Below, piece by piece: positions 1-8,591 of a stretch of DNA of 64,000 bases. Position 1 is the first letter of the stretch. Each line of letters opens with the position of its first letter. A program made the translations under genes and the position numbers. This DNA is from Cognatundibacterium luofuense. Its GTDB lineage: Bacteria > Pseudomonadota > Gammaproteobacteria > Burkholderiales > Burkholderiaceae_D. Location of the stretch: positions 310,001 through 374,000 of the forward strand of contig NZ_JAGSPN010000001.1 in assembly GCF_018139685.1 (NCBI RefSeq), written 5' to 3'. Under the pieces are notes generated by a model, which ran no database searches, had not been told where the DNA came from, and saw nothing but the letters and a program-made list of their open reading frames with translations.

Positions 1-617
1 GGATGCGATGCCGACAGAATCGCATTGATCGCGATACCGATGTCACCGTCGGTGCCATTTTTAAAACCGACCGGCGTGGATAAGCCGGATGACATTTCGC
101 GGTGAGTCTGGGATTCGGTGGTACGTGCGCCGATCGCTGTCCAGGTGATCAGATCACCCAGATATTGCGGCGAAATCGGGTCCAGTGCTTCGGTCGCTGT
201 TGGCAAGCCCAGTTCACAGACATCCAGCAGGAACTGACGTGCTTTTTCCATGCCTTCATTGACACGGAAAGAATCATCCATATACGGATCATTGATGAAG
301 CCTTTCCAGCCGGTGGTGGTGCGTGGTTTTTCAAAATATACACGCATGACCAGCACCATCACATCTTCCAGTTCTGCCTGCAGGGCTTTCAGTCGGCGCG
401 CGTAATCCAGACCGGCGACCGGATCGTGAATCGAGCATGGCCCCACCACCACAAACAGGCGCGGGTCTTTACGTTCCAGAATCGCGCGCAGTGTGTTGCG
501 GCTTTGTTCTACGACGCTGCCAGCGGTTTCGCTGAGTGGCAGTTTAGCGTGCAGTTCTTCAGGCGTCGGCATATTGTCGAACGCGCTGACGTTAATGTTT
601 TCCAGTATTTGCGTCAT
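1..617 (-). CDS. aroG: 3-deoxy-7-phosphoheptulonate (DAHP) synthase, class I, 3' end cut
   Basis: Condenses phosphoenolpyruvate with erythrose 4-phosphate, the first step of the shikimate pathway, in the cytoplasm. The frame opens with ATG at 617 and stays open to base 1, giving the first 205 of about 350 residues. The visible part has GPCSIHD (59-65, with metal ligand Cys61), Arg92, Lys97 in EKPRTTTGWKG, and GFKNGTDG with Lys186. These match E. coli AroG at the same residue numbers. The feedback type (Phe, Tyr or Trp) cannot be read from this fragment. The stop codon lies outside the window. No strong promoter was recognised upstream. Confidence 0.95.
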   Translation of the reverse strand, partial: MTQILENINVSAFDNMPTPEELHAKLPLSETAGSVVEQSRNTLRAILERKDPRLFVVVGPCSIHDPVAGLDYARRLKALQAELEDVMVLVMRVYFEKPRTTTGWKGFINDPYMDDSFRVNEGMEKARQFLLDVCELGLPTATEALDPISPQYLGDLITWTAIGARTTESQTHREMSSGLSTPVGFKNGTDGDIGIAINAILSASH

Positions 618-1088
618 GTTAAATACAATCTTAAAAAATAAATGCAGCAAGTGCGGACTGCATATCAGCCGTGACCCGCCCGCCGTGAAGGCGCAGGATA
701 CGGATGAAATGAAGTCTGTGACTTCTGCGGTTCATCAGAGCATGTTTGCCGTGTCAGCCACGGATAATGGCTTCAGTGCTGCCTGACCCGGGGTCCGGGC
801 TGCGCAGGGTGGAGCAAGGGGCTGGCCCTTGCAGGCAGTGGTGCCGGTCACACCGTGGCGGGTAGCCACCGTATCCGGTTCTAATCCACATTATTGCCCG
901 AATTCCTGATGCGGCGCAAAAAGCTGTGTAATCCGCAGTTTTGGCGCGGAAAGCAATCACAGCTTTGTTGCAAAACCGTTGTTTGCAATGCTTGTCAGAC
1001 AAAACTGCTGCGGCAGAAAATTCGCATAACTGTTTTCCCTGTCTTGCTTTGCCTGTGGAACAATACCAGTTTTTTGCAGGAACTGCAG
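618..1088. other. 471-bp intergenic region with a GC-rich block of nested inverted repeats
   Basis: This interval separates the divergent aroG and PhyH genes. Its middle (about 756-890) is GC-rich and full of short inverted repeats. CTGCCTG (779-785) pairs with CAGGCAG (832-838). Inside that, CCCGG (787-791) pairs with CCGGG (795-799), and GCAAGGG (814-820) with CCCTTGC (826-832). A further GTGGC/GCCAC hairpin lies near 860-875. The nesting suggests a folded RNA or a protein-binding region. I could not match it to 6S RNA, tmRNA, RNase P RNA or a known riboswitch. Promoters for both flanking genes presumably lie here. Confidence 0.4.
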
Positions 1089-1850
1089 ATGTTGAACCCT
1101 ACACAGATCGCTTTCTTCCGTGAGCATGGCTATCTGGTGCTGCCGGGTCTGGCAGACCAGGCATACTGTCAGCAGATTGTTGCGGATGCACAAGCCGCGC
1201 TGGCCAGTCATTGCGGTGAGATTGAATACGAAGCGGATACCCGCTATCCGGGCGCACCGGCATCGCGTGATGCGGAAGGTGGCATGACAGCGCGTCGTTT
1301 GCTGCAGGCATATGCGCGCAGTCCGGAACTGGCGCAGTGGGCCACCGGCGCGCAGTTGGCCGCACCGTTGATCAGTCTGCTCGGCGAAGGCGCTGCTTTG
1401 TCGCAGGCACATCACAACTGCATCATGACTAAGCAGCCGCGCTATTCCACAGCCACCGGCTGGCATCGCGACAGCCGTTACTGGCAATTTGCGCGTGCCG
1501 ATCTGGTTTCCGCATGGCTGGCCTTGCGGAATGAAACAGTGGAAAACGGTTGTCTGTGGGTGATACCGGGAACGCACAAACTGACGCTGCATGAAGGCCA
1601 GCTCGATGATTTGCAGTTTCTGATCAAAGATCATCCGGACAATCAGGATTTACTGAAACAGGCCGTGGCCGTACCTTTGCAGCAGGGCGATGTGTTGTTG
1701 TTCCACAGCCAGTTATTCCACGCGGCAGGGAATAATCAGACGCAGCAGACGAAATTCTCGCTGGTGTTCACGTATCATGCCGCAGACAATCCGCCGTTGC
1801 CGGGCAGCCGTTCTGCCCGTCTGCCGGATATTCCGCTGACCCTGAACTGA
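1089..1850 (+). CDS. Phytanoyl-CoA dioxygenase (PhyH) family protein
   Basis: A predicted Fe(II)/2-oxoglutarate-dependent oxygenase of 253 residues; the substrate is unknown. The double-stranded beta-helix metal triad is visible: His126-x-Asp128 (in GWHRDSRYW) and a distal His211 in HSQLFHAAGNN. The frame extends upstream, but ATG 1089 is preceded by a purine-rich AGGAA about 7 bases away and begins the family-typical N-terminus (FFREHGYLVLPG), so it is chosen. The esterase gene starts only 6 bp after its stop, so the two are probably co-transcribed. Family members hydroxylate lipids or small metabolites; nothing here specifies which. Confidence 0.85.
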   Translation: MLNPTQIAFFREHGYLVLPGLADQAYCQQIVADAQAALASHCGEIEYEADTRYPGAPASRDAEGGMTARRLLQAYARSPELAQWATGAQLAAPLISLLGEGAALSQAHHNCIMTKQPRYSTATGWHRDSRYWQFARADLVSAWLALRNETVENGCLWVIPGTHKLTLHEGQLDDLQFLIKDHPDNQDLLKQAVAVPLQQGDVLLFHSQLFHAAGNNQTQQTKFSLVFTYHAADNPPLPGSRSARLPDIPLTLN

Positions 1851-1856
1851 ACCTGT

Positions 1857-2720
1857 ATGCTGCCTGCACGACTCGTTTGCCTGCTGAGTTTTACCCTGTT
1901 GCACGGCGTATCTGTCGCGGCGCTGCAAACCGTGCCGCTGTGTCAGGGTTTATCGCTGGATATTCTGCCACCGGCTCAGCGTTTGCAGCAGCCAGCGCCT
2001 GTGGTGGTGGTTGTGCACGGCGGTGGCTGGATAGGCGGCAGCCGTCAGGATTATCCGGAGTTGCTGCAATGGCTGAGTCAGCAAGGCTATGTTGCTGCCG
2101 CCGCTGAATACAGGCTGGCGCCTGCAGCACGCTTTCCGGCCCAGATCGAAGATATGAAATGTGTGCTGGGCTGGTTGCAGCAACATGCAGCGCAATACGG
2201 TGGCGATGGCAAACGTATGGCAGGCATCGGTATTTCTGCCGGAGCGCATTTGCTGGCCTTATCGCAGACTACGCCCGGCCGGTGGGAAACAACGAACACT
2301 TCGCCTTTGCGTTGCGCAGCATTGCACGGTGCGCCGCTGGATTTACCCGCCTGGTGGCAAACTGCTGATCCTGACCGGCAGGATATGATGTCGCCGCGTG
2401 TGATGCTGAAAGCGCTGACGGGCGCAGCATATCCGCAGGCTGCTGCGCTGTATCAGAAAGCCAGCCCGCAATGGCAACTGGATCAGCGAGATAAGATCAA
2501 ACGCCGCAAGGAAGCGCTGCCGGCACTGTTACTGATTCATGGTGAACAGGATCAGACCGTACCACTTTCGCAATCACAGCGTTTTACGGCCAGCTATCAG
2601 CAAGCCGGAGGACGCGCAGAATTGATGACCCTGGCAGACACTGGTCATATCGGATTTGGTACGCATAGCCGCAGCGTCGCAGAAAAGCTACGGCAATTTC
2701 TGCAAACCTGTACCAAATAA
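1857..2720 (+). CDS. Secreted alpha/beta hydrolase (HSL/carboxylesterase-like)
   Basis: A 287-residue serine hydrolase. A hydrophobic stretch at 1-22 ending near VAA looks like a Sec signal peptide, so the enzyme probably acts in the periplasm. The oxyanion-hole motif HGGGW is at 54-58, the nucleophile Ser127 is in GISAG, and Asp232 (GEQDQTVP) and His264 (DTGHIGF) complete the triad. This is the arrangement of hormone-sensitive-lipase and BD-FAE type esterases acting on small acyl or aryl esters. It follows the PhyH gene by 6 bp. The exact substrate is unknown. Confidence 0.85.
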   Translation: MLPARLVCLLSFTLLHGVSVAALQTVPLCQGLSLDILPPAQRLQQPAPVVVVVHGGGWIGGSRQDYPELLQWLSQQGYVAAAAEYRLAPAARFPAQIEDMKCVLGWLQQHAAQYGGDGKRMAGIGISAGAHLLALSQTTPGRWETTNTSPLRCAALHGAPLDLPAWWQTADPDRQDMMSPRVMLKALTGAAYPQAAALYQKASPQWQLDQRDKIKRRKEALPALLLIHGEQDQTVPLSQSQRFTASYQQAGGRAELMTLADTGHIGFGTHSRSVAEKLRQFLQTCTK

Positions 2721-2797
2721 GCGTTAATACCAGTTTTTCGGCAGATTTATACGTACTCTGTGCCAGAATCAGTCCATCATTTCTGAGCCTGATATCT

Positions 2798-3595
2798 ATG
2801 AGTGCTGTGTCTTCACCTTGTCTTCAAGCGTTAGCTGTTATCCGTTATGTGGCGCTTGCTACTTTACTATGCACCGGATTGCCGGCAGCAGCACTCGAAT
2901 ATCAGGTATTTACTCAGGAAACACCGGACGGACAATGTGCCGGCCCAGTGCCATCGGATACGACCCGGAATTTACTGGACTTCATCAGCGCTACGGAACA
3001 ATTACAACTGAAACGGGTGTGTCTGCCGTGGCCGCGGGCTCTGAAAATGGTGGAGCAGGGCGAGGGATTAATTTTTGGCATCAGCAAAAACAAAGAACGT
3101 GAGAAAACCCTGCATTACTCACAGCAGGTTGTGACGCGGTATATTTTTGTCGTGACCCGTGCTGATGCGCAGTTTCCGGTGAAGAGTCTGCAGGACTTAA
3201 AAGGTAAAGTGATTGGTGTGCCACGCGGATTTCAGTTCACTGATGAATTCGAAATGATGCGCGACAAAGTATTTAAGCTGGAGCAGGATCACCCGCAGCC
3301 AATTTCACGTATTTATAAATTATTATTTAAACGCATGGATGCCGCACTGTTTGCCAGTCCGGTTGCCAATCCTGCGTGGATAGAACGTCGTTTACAAACG
3401 ATACGTGATCAGCAACCTGCCGGTGTCGGCGGGCTCGATGATGTGAAGCTGGTCGCATCGCCGGAACCGCTGATGGCAGATACGCTGCATTTTGCGATTC
3501 GTGCCGATAAAGATCAGGGCTTGATTGATCAGATAAATCACGGCTTAATGCGTGCCCGTAAAGCCGGCATACTGGATGAGCCACCGGGGAAATGA
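2798..3595 (+). CDS. Periplasmic solute-binding-fold protein (SBP_bac_3 type)
   Basis: A 265-residue protein with an N-terminal signal sequence (hydrophobic 17-31, likely cleavage after AAA) and the two-lobed fold of family 3 solute-binding proteins. Signs of the fold are SLQDLKGKVIGVPRG in the middle and repeated references to short periplasmic-type helices. There is no ABC permease or ATPase gene nearby. Orphan members of this family with the early ...PWPRAL... segment are often stand-alone sensors or amino-acid binders of unknown ligand. It ends at a strong terminator and is convergent with lysA. Confidence 0.7.
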   Translation: MSAVSSPCLQALAVIRYVALATLLCTGLPAAALEYQVFTQETPDGQCAGPVPSDTTRNLLDFISATEQLQLKRVCLPWPRALKMVEQGEGLIFGISKNKEREKTLHYSQQVVTRYIFVVTRADAQFPVKSLQDLKGKVIGVPRGFQFTDEFEMMRDKVFKLEQDHPQPISRIYKLLFKRMDAALFASPVANPAWIERRLQTIRDQQPAGVGGLDDVKLVASPEPLMADTLHFAIRADKDQGLIDQINHGLMRARKAGILDEPPGK

Positions 3596-3610
3596 GTTAT
3601 CGCCGGATAC

Positions 3611-3642
3611 AAAAAAGCACGCTTTGACAGCGTGCTTTTTTA
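3611..3642 (+). terminator. Rho-independent terminator after the binding protein gene
   Basis: AAAAAGCACGC (3612-3622) pairs perfectly with GCGTGCTTTTT (3630-3640) around a 7-base loop, followed by further T residues. The A-run on the left arm means it could also stop transcription arriving from lysA on the other strand. Confidence 0.9.
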
Positions 3643-3673
3643 TTTCCGCATGGAATGCTGATTCGGATTTTAA

Positions 3674-3706
3674 AATATCAATATCAATATCAATACAAAT
3701 ATTGAT
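3674..3706. repeat. AT-rich TATCAA hexamer repeat with inverted end
   Basis: Three head-to-tail copies of a TATCAA-type hexamer run into ATCAATA (3689-3695)-CAAA-TATTGAT (3700-3706), a 7-bp stem. It sits between two convergent genes just downstream of the lysA stop codon. It may act as a weak terminator or simply be a microsatellite. Confidence 0.5.
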
Positions 3707-3715
3707 AAATAAAAA

Positions 3716-4963
3716 TCAGATGCCGGTTTCCAGTGCGATCAGTTCCTGTATCGTCTGGCGACGGCGTATCAGTTTCACCTGATCCTGCTCCACCAGAATT
3801 TCCGGTAGCAGCGGACGGGAATTGTAATTCGATGACATGCTGGCGCCGTAAGCACCGGCATCGTGGAATACCAGCAAATCGCCGATTTCTGCCACCGGCA
3901 GATTTTGTGTGGTCACAACGCCGCCGTCTTCCTGCGTGAATACGTCGCCGGATTCGCACAGCGGACCCGCCACCACGGTTGGCTGCAATGCTCCTGTGCG
4001 CTCCTGCCCGTCGCGGGTGCACACGCTTATGCGGTGGTAACTGCCATACATGGCCGGACGCGCCAGATCATTAAAGCCGGCATCCACCAGCGCAAAGAAA
4101 TTATTCCCCGCCTGCTTTTGCGCACGCAATTCCGCCACCAGCAAACCTGATTCAGCAACCAGAAAACGACCCGGTTCAATTTCCATACTGATCGCATGAC
4201 CAAGATGCGCTTCGATTTCGCGGCGGGCTGCCTGCCAGACTGTGAAGTAATGATCGGTATCGACTTCCGCTTCACCGTCGCGGTAAGGAATCGACAAGCC
4301 ACCGCCAACGGAAATCGCTTTCAGATCACGGCCCAGCGACTTGACTTGCGCCACCATCGCGTCGCCGACTGCCTGCAGATGGCTGTAATCCACGCCGGAG
4401 CCGATGTGCATATGCAAGCCCTGCAATTGCAAGCCATACTGATCGATGATCGCCAGTGCCTGATCCAGATTGCTGTGCCAGATTCCATGCTTGCTTTGCT
4501 CGCCACCGGTATTGGTTTTACGGCTGTGGCCATGACCAAAACCGGGATTGATACGCAGCCAGACCGGATGGCCGGGCTTGGCTTTACCGAGTTGTTCGAG
4601 CATCTGCGGGCTGCCGCAGTTAACCGGAATATTCAGTTCCGTCACGCGCTGTATCGCTGCCTGATCCAGTACGTCAGCTGTAAATACAATCGGTGCATGA
4701 TCAGTCTGCGCCAATGGATCAAAACCCGCTGCCAGCGCACGTTCCACTTCACCCAGCGAAACGGAATCGACCAGCACGCCTTCTTCGCGCATTAATTTCA
4801 GAATGTGAATATTGCTGCAGGCTTTCTGCGCAAAGCGAATCACATCAAAGGCACGCAGGCGTGCAATCTGCGCGCGGATCACGCTGGCGTCATACACCCA
4901 GTACGGCGTCTGATACTGATCGGCAAGGCTGGCCAGCTGGCTGGCGGAGAGGCGGGCTTTCAT
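3716..4963 (-). CDS. lysA: Diaminopimelate decarboxylase
   Basis: A PLP enzyme that decarboxylates meso-diaminopimelate to L-lysine, the last step of lysine synthesis. The 415-residue protein is collinear with E. coli LysA. It shows the PLP-lysine segment RFAQKACSNIHIL near the N-terminus, HMHIGSGVDY, EPGRFLVAESG, the substrate Cys in GPLCESGD and the C-terminal GAYGASMSSNYNSRP block. ATG 4963 is chosen because AAGGAAA lies 6 bases upstream; an earlier ATG at 4987 lacks such a site. An Lrp-type regulator is divergently encoded 129 bp away, which suggests but does not prove local control. Confidence 0.95.
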   Translation of the reverse strand: MKARLSASQLASLADQYQTPYWVYDASVIRAQIARLRAFDVIRFAQKACSNIHILKLMREEGVLVDSVSLGEVERALAAGFDPLAQTDHAPIVFTADVLDQAAIQRVTELNIPVNCGSPQMLEQLGKAKPGHPVWLRINPGFGHGHSRKTNTGGEQSKHGIWHSNLDQALAIIDQYGLQLQGLHMHIGSGVDYSHLQAVGDAMVAQVKSLGRDLKAISVGGGLSIPYRDGEAEVDTDHYFTVWQAARREIEAHLGHAISMEIEPGRFLVAESGLLVAELRAQKQAGNNFFALVDAGFNDLARPAMYGSYHRISVCTRDGQERTGALQPTVVAGPLCESGDVFTQEDGGVVTTQNLPVAEIGDLLVFHDAGAYGASMSSNYNSRPLLPEILVEQDQVKLIRRRQTIQELIALETGI

Positions 4964-5044
4964 GGTTTTCCTTGAAATTCGAAGCAAGTGTTGTACGCTA
5001 CTCTAACAATTTGCACGCGATGCTTGAATAGGATTTCATAAGTG

Positions 5045-5057
5045 ATCAGGCTCTGAT
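5045..5057. promoter_or_regulatory. Candidate operator between lysA and the Lrp-type gene
   Basis: ATCAG (5045-5049) and CTGAT (5053-5057) form a perfect 5-bp inverted repeat with a 3-bp spacer. It lies 36 bp upstream of the regulator's ATG and about 80 bp upstream of lysA. An imperfect palindrome around 4970-4984 (CTTGAAATTCGAAG) is also present. Either could bind the adjacent Lrp-type protein; this is inference from position only. Confidence 0.3.
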
Positions 5058-5092
5058 AAGGTGTACTCATCGGGAAAAACGGTGATTTGCTT

Positions 5093-5539
5093 ATGAATTC
5101 CAAAATCGATCAGTTTGATCAGAAAATTTTGTCTTTATTGCAGCAGGATGCCCGTATGTCACATGCGGAAATCGGGCGGCAGGTGCATCTGAGTCAGCCT
5201 GCGGTGTCAGAGCGCATACGCAGACTGGAATCCAGCGGCGTAATCCGCGGTTACCGCGCAGAGGTCGATCCGAAAGCGTTCGGCTATCAGATGACAGCGA
5301 TGATCCGTATTTCGACGCAACAGGGCAGACCGTACACGCAATACGTGACACAAAGTCCGGAAATTATTGATTGCTACACCGTCACCGGCGAAGACGGCTG
5401 CGTGATGAAAGTGCTGGCAACCGATGTTGAACATTTGCAGCGCCTGATTAATCAGCTCAATGCATTCGGTTCTACTTCTACCGCGATTGTGCTGACCACT
5501 CACGTTAATGGCAAAGTGATTACACCGCCGTCCGTTTAG
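5093..5539 (+). CDS. Lrp/AsnC family transcriptional regulator
   Basis: A 148-residue regulator with the standard two-domain layout. An N-terminal helix-turn-helix (IDQFDQKILSLLQQD... LSQPAVSERIRRLE) is followed by a RAM/AsnC ligand-binding domain ending in the STAIVL...H strand. ATG 5093 follows GGTGA by 7 bases; the in-frame TTG at 5087 is less likely. It is divergent from lysA, so lysine or another amino acid is a plausible effector. The OMP gene starts 8 bp after its stop and may be co-transcribed. Confidence 0.9.
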   Translation: MNSKIDQFDQKILSLLQQDARMSHAEIGRQVHLSQPAVSERIRRLESSGVIRGYRAEVDPKAFGYQMTAMIRISTQQGRPYTQYVTQSPEIIDCYTVTGEDGCVMKVLATDVEHLQRLINQLNAFGSTSTAIVLTTHVNGKVITPPSV

Positions 5540-5547
5540 GAGCTTCG

Positions 5548-6321
5548 ATGAAACCTTCTGTTCATATCAGCCTGTTGTGTTTGCTGAGCTGTATCAGTCT
5601 GGCTTCTTATGCAGATGATGAAAAAGAGGATGGCGTCACACCTTACCGGCCTTCAGTATCGAACACCGCATTTTTACCGCAAACCGGACAGCTCGAACTG
5701 GAAGCCGGTTTCACGCGCAGCCGCAGTGACGGCTTGTATCGCGACAGTGTGCCGTATCTGCTGAAGCTGGCTTTCAATCCGCGCTGGGGCGTGCTGCTCG
5801 GTGGCGATGCACATCTCCGTCAGCAGAATGATGACGGCAGCACGCAGCGCGGCATCGGCGATACCAGCATCACCCTGAAATATGCGTATGCGCTGGACGA
5901 CAAACGTGCGCTGGGGCTGGAATTCGGCAATAAGCTGCCGACCGCGAAATTCGGTCTGGGCAGCGGCAAAACCGATTATGTGCTGAATGGCATCTGGAGT
6001 TATGACGATGGCAGCCGTGCGCTGGATATCAATCTGAATACCAGTCGTCTCGGTTTTGCAGAACCGGGAAGCTCAGCATGGCAAACCGGTTTGTCTGCGG
6101 CTGCATCTTGGAGCGTGGCGGAGAAAACCGATCTGACCGCAGAACTGAGCACTGCCTACCGGCGCGGCACTGCCAGCCAGCACCAGTTGCTGATGGCGGT
6201 ATCATACAGCCCGACCCCGAAAATGACGCTGGATATCGGCTTCACACGCGGTCTGGCGGCTGGCAGTCCGGACTGGAGCGTATTTACCGGTATCGTGATA
6301 CCGCTGGGAAAATTGTTCTGA
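5548..6321 (+). CDS. Outer-membrane beta-barrel protein (transporter/MetA-pathway phenol-degradation-like)
   Basis: A 257-residue exported protein with signal peptide 1-22 (ending in SYA-D) and a C-terminal phenylalanine, as expected for outer-membrane barrels. The body is alternating-hydrophobicity strands, with segments such as LKYAYALDDKRALGLEFGNKL and a final VFTGIVIPLGKLF. These resemble the 'transporter' and Phenol_MetA_deg families of unknown cargo. An AGGAG site lies 6 bases before ATG 5548. Position after the Lrp-type gene and before a thioredoxin does not define a role. Confidence 0.7.
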   Translation: MKPSVHISLLCLLSCISLASYADDEKEDGVTPYRPSVSNTAFLPQTGQLELEAGFTRSRSDGLYRDSVPYLLKLAFNPRWGVLLGGDAHLRQQNDDGSTQRGIGDTSITLKYAYALDDKRALGLEFGNKLPTAKFGLGSGKTDYVLNGIWSYDDGSRALDINLNTSRLGFAEPGSSAWQTGLSAAASWSVAEKTDLTAELSTAYRRGTASQHQLLMAVSYSPTPKMTLDIGFTRGLAAGSPDWSVFTGIVIPLGKLF

Positions 6322-6407
6322 TGCGTATCATGCAGGGAAGGGAAGCGGCGCACAGTTTTCCGTAACACGGGTACAATGCGCTTGCTCCTTTGTCAGGATT
6401 ATTGATC

Positions 6408-6929
6408 ATGCTGAAGTCTCTGAACGCCCGTCATTTTCGCTTGTTTATCGTGTTTGTTGCGCTCGCAGCGGGTGCTTTGCTGTGGGCACTGAATGTCGCG
6501 CGCAATGCACAACCGGTGATGCCGCCGGTCAGCTTTACCAATCTGCAGGGCCAGAAAATCAGCAGCGAACAATTGCGCGGCAAAGTCGTGATGGTGAATT
6601 TCTGGGCCACATCCTGCTCCACCTGCGTCGCAGAAATGCCGGACATGGTGCGGACCTATCAGAAATACCATGATAAAGGTCTGGAATTTATCGCCGTGGC
6701 GATGCAGTACGATCCGCCGAACTATGTACTGAACTTCACCGAAACCCGCCAGTTACCGTTTCAGGTAGCACTGGATGTGGACGGTGGACTGGCCAAAGCC
6801 TTCGATGGTGTGCGCATGACACCCACCACTTTCGTGATCGACAAAAAAGGCAAAATCCTCAAGCGTTATATGGGGCAGCCTTCGATGGAAGAGTTACACA
6901 AAATTCTGGAAACCGCGCTGAAAGCCTGA
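6408..6929 (+). CDS. TlpA-family membrane-anchored thioredoxin-like protein
   Basis: A 173-residue protein with an uncleaved N-terminal anchor (about 11-29) and a periplasmic AhpC/TSA-Redoxin/TlpA domain. The redox motif is Cys70-Ser-Thr-Cys73 within NFWATSCSTC, and the cis-proline region is RMTPTTFVI. The CSTC dipeptide and TlpA fold suggest reduction of periplasmic disulfides, for example in cytochrome c or copper-site maturation. No such genes are adjacent. ATG 6408 has an AGGA site; a TTG at 6390 is possible but less likely. A strong terminator follows. Confidence 0.85.
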   Translation: MLKSLNARHFRLFIVFVALAAGALLWALNVARNAQPVMPPVSFTNLQGQKISSEQLRGKVVMVNFWATSCSTCVAEMPDMVRTYQKYHDKGLEFIAVAMQYDPPNYVLNFTETRQLPFQVALDVDGGLAKAFDGVRMTPTTFVIDKKGKILKRYMGQPSMEELHKILETALKA

Positions 6930-6945
6930 CGCCGGATCATCCCCA

Positions 6946-6976
6946 AAAAACGGAGCCTGTTCGGCTCCGTTTTTGT
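6946..6976 (+). terminator. Rho-independent terminator after the TlpA-family gene
   Basis: AAAAACGGAGCC (6946-6957) and GGCTCCGTTTTT (6963-6974) form a perfect 12-bp stem with a 5-base loop and a T-run. Confidence 0.95.
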
Positions 6977-7379
6977 TTCTGCTCTCTACTCACCGCTAAC
7001 CGCAGTTCTGACCGCTCTGTTGATTCACTGCTGAACACAGTACCGGACTGCTACTCTTTTTTGCTGGCTTAGTCTTTTTCAGCAAACATCCCGCTGCGCC
7101 GCCATCAGGCCGGATTGTCTGCATTCCGTAGCGTTGATTGTGCAGAACTCCGCATCAGCAATTTTCAGACAGCCAGACTTTCTGCCGACGACCGCCAGAG
7201 TGCTATGCGAAAATCCGCATTTCGGGCACTTTCAGGTGGTTTCAGACAATTTCGGGCAATTCGCGCAACGCCGGATGATGATGAATGATTGCCAGTAATG
7301 ACAGCTGAGCACTTGTGATGGTCTTTGTGGAGGCAGCGTGCCGGTTGCTGATGGTGGTACAAAAAACCGGCACCGCAGC
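6977..7379. other. Intergenic region carrying a dispersed repeat and phased A-tracts
   Basis: No credible gene lies between the two convergent transcription units here. The stretch holds repeat copy A (7138-7225). Next to it, read on the minus strand, is a run of CYGAAA-type motifs spaced about 10 bp apart (around 7209-7260). The rest shows no recognisable signal. Confidence 0.5.
7138..7225 (-). repeat. Dispersed intergenic repeat, copy A
   Basis: Read on the minus strand it contains the family core GGCGGTCGTCGGCAGAAAGT continuing to CTGGCTGTC (complement of 7168-7198). It is flanked by an AAATGCGG element on the left and GATGCGGAGTTCTGCACAA on the right. The core is shared almost exactly with copies at 20580-20656 and 21970-22046, and the right flank is identical to copy C over 19 bases. 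Confidence 0.8.
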
Positions 7380-7412
7380 AGACAAATAAAAAACCGCGCC
7401 GTAGCGCGGTTT
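7380..7412 (-). terminator. Rho-independent terminator of the FabH-like gene
   Basis: On the minus strand AAACCGCGC (7412-7404) and GCGCGGTTT (7399-7391) form a 9-bp stem with a 4-base loop, followed by TTTTTTATTTG. Confidence 0.9.
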
Positions 7413-7469
7413 GTGTCTGGCCGGTGTTATGTCAGCCGGCGATGTGGTTACCTGATTCAGCGGCGTGAA

Positions 7470-8591
7470 TCAGCGTTTGCGTACCACGACGCAACCGATA
7501 GAGTAACCGGCGCCGAACGAGCAGATGACGCCTTGCTGGCCGCTTTGCAGATCGTCCTGATATTTGTGGAAAGCGATAATCGAACCGGCAGACGAGGTAT
7601 TCGCGTATTCGTTCAGAATGGTCGGTGATTCTTCCGGTGTTGCGTCGCGGCCCAGAATCAGGCGGGCGATCAGCAGGTTCATGTTCAGGTTGGCCTGATG
7701 CAGCCAGAAACGGCTGATATCGTTGACCGCCAGACCGGCTTGCTGCACGGTAGTGGTGATCACTTCCGCCGCCATAGGGCAGACATCTTTGAATACTTTA
7801 CGGCCTTGCTGACGGAACAGTTTGTCAGGCTGACCAACACCGCTTTCATCGGCGCGGTTTAAGAAGCCGAAGTTATTGCGGATATTGTTGGAGAACTGAG
7901 TTTTCAGTTTCAGGCCGACGATTTCAAACTGATGTGCAGAAGTTGCCAGATCAGCGCGCTCAATCAGGATCGCGGTACAGGCATCACCGAAAATGAAGTG
8001 GCTGTCGCGGTCGCGCCAGTTCAGGTGGCCGCTGGTAATTTCTGGATTCACGACCAGTACGGCACGTGCCTGACCGGACTGAATTGCGCCGACCGCTGCC
8101 TGAATGCCGAAGGTGGCGGAAGAGCAGGCAACGTTCATGTCGAAACCGTAACCGTCGATGCCGAGTGCATTCTGAATTTCGACGGCCATTGCCGGATAAG
8201 CACGCTGCATATTCGAGGCGGCGCACAGTACGGCATCCACATCAGCGGCGGTTTTACCGGCACGTTCCAGCGCCTGACGGGCAGCGGCAACGGCCATTTC
8301 GCACATGATGGATTGTTCGTCATCCGCACGTTCCGGAATGCGCGGCACCATGCGCTTCACATCCAGTACGCCTTCTTTGTTCATCACATAACGCGACTGA
8401 ATACCGGAAGCTTTTTCGATAAAAGCGGTGCTGGAACCTTCCAGCGCAGTCAGTTCACCGGCGGCAATCGCAGCGGCGTTGTCGTGGTTGTACTGTTCCA
8501 CATAGGCGTTGAAACAGGCAACCAGTTCTTCATTGGAAACAGATTCAGCAGGCGTGTACAGACCGGTACCACTGATAACGACTTGATTCAT
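7470..8591 (-). CDS. Beta-ketoacyl-ACP synthase III (FabH-like, long form)
   Basis: A 373-residue thiolase-fold condensing enzyme. The FabH triad is intact: Cys156 ([10 protein letters not shown]), His298 (WLHQAN) and Asn331 ([10 protein letters not shown]). It is about 50 residues longer than housekeeping FabH (about 320). It resembles, from memory, the long Pseudomonas-type paralogue that primes fatty acid synthesis with medium-chain acyl-CoA. No other fab gene is adjacent, supporting a secondary or shunt role rather than the main FabH. ATG 8591 begins the conserved [14 protein letters not shown]; an upstream in-frame start at 8639 has no homology support. Confidence 0.85.
   Translation of the reverse strand: MNQVVISGTGLYTPAESVSNEELVACFNAYVEQYNHDNAAAIAAGELTALEGSSTAFIEKASGIQSRYVMNKEGVLDVKRMVPRIPERADDEQSIMCEMAVAAARQALERAGKTAADVDAVLCAASNMQRAYPAMAVEIQNALGIDGYGFDMNVACSSATFGIQAAVGAIQSGQARAVLVVNPEITSGHLNWRDRDSHFIFGDACTAILIERADLATSAHQFEIVGLKLKTQFSNNIRNNFGFLNRADESGVGQPDKLFRQQGRKVFKDVCPMAAEVITTTVQQAGLAVNDISRFWLHQANLNMNLLIARLILGRDATPEESPTILNEYANTSSAGSIIAFHKYQDDLQSGQQGVICSFGAGYSIGCVVVRKR

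Noticed and set aside
102-641. Plus-strand frame antisense to aroG
   Set aside because: The minus strand encodes unmistakable DAHP synthase with active-site residues in place.
756-890. 6S RNA, RNase P RNA or cobalamin riboswitch in the aroG upstream region
   Set aside because: Some short words are similar, but the defining conserved boxes are missing.
865-895. tRNA T-arm-like GGTTCTAATCC
   Set aside because: The flanking bases do not form a five-pair stem and no acceptor, D or anticodon arm can be built around it.
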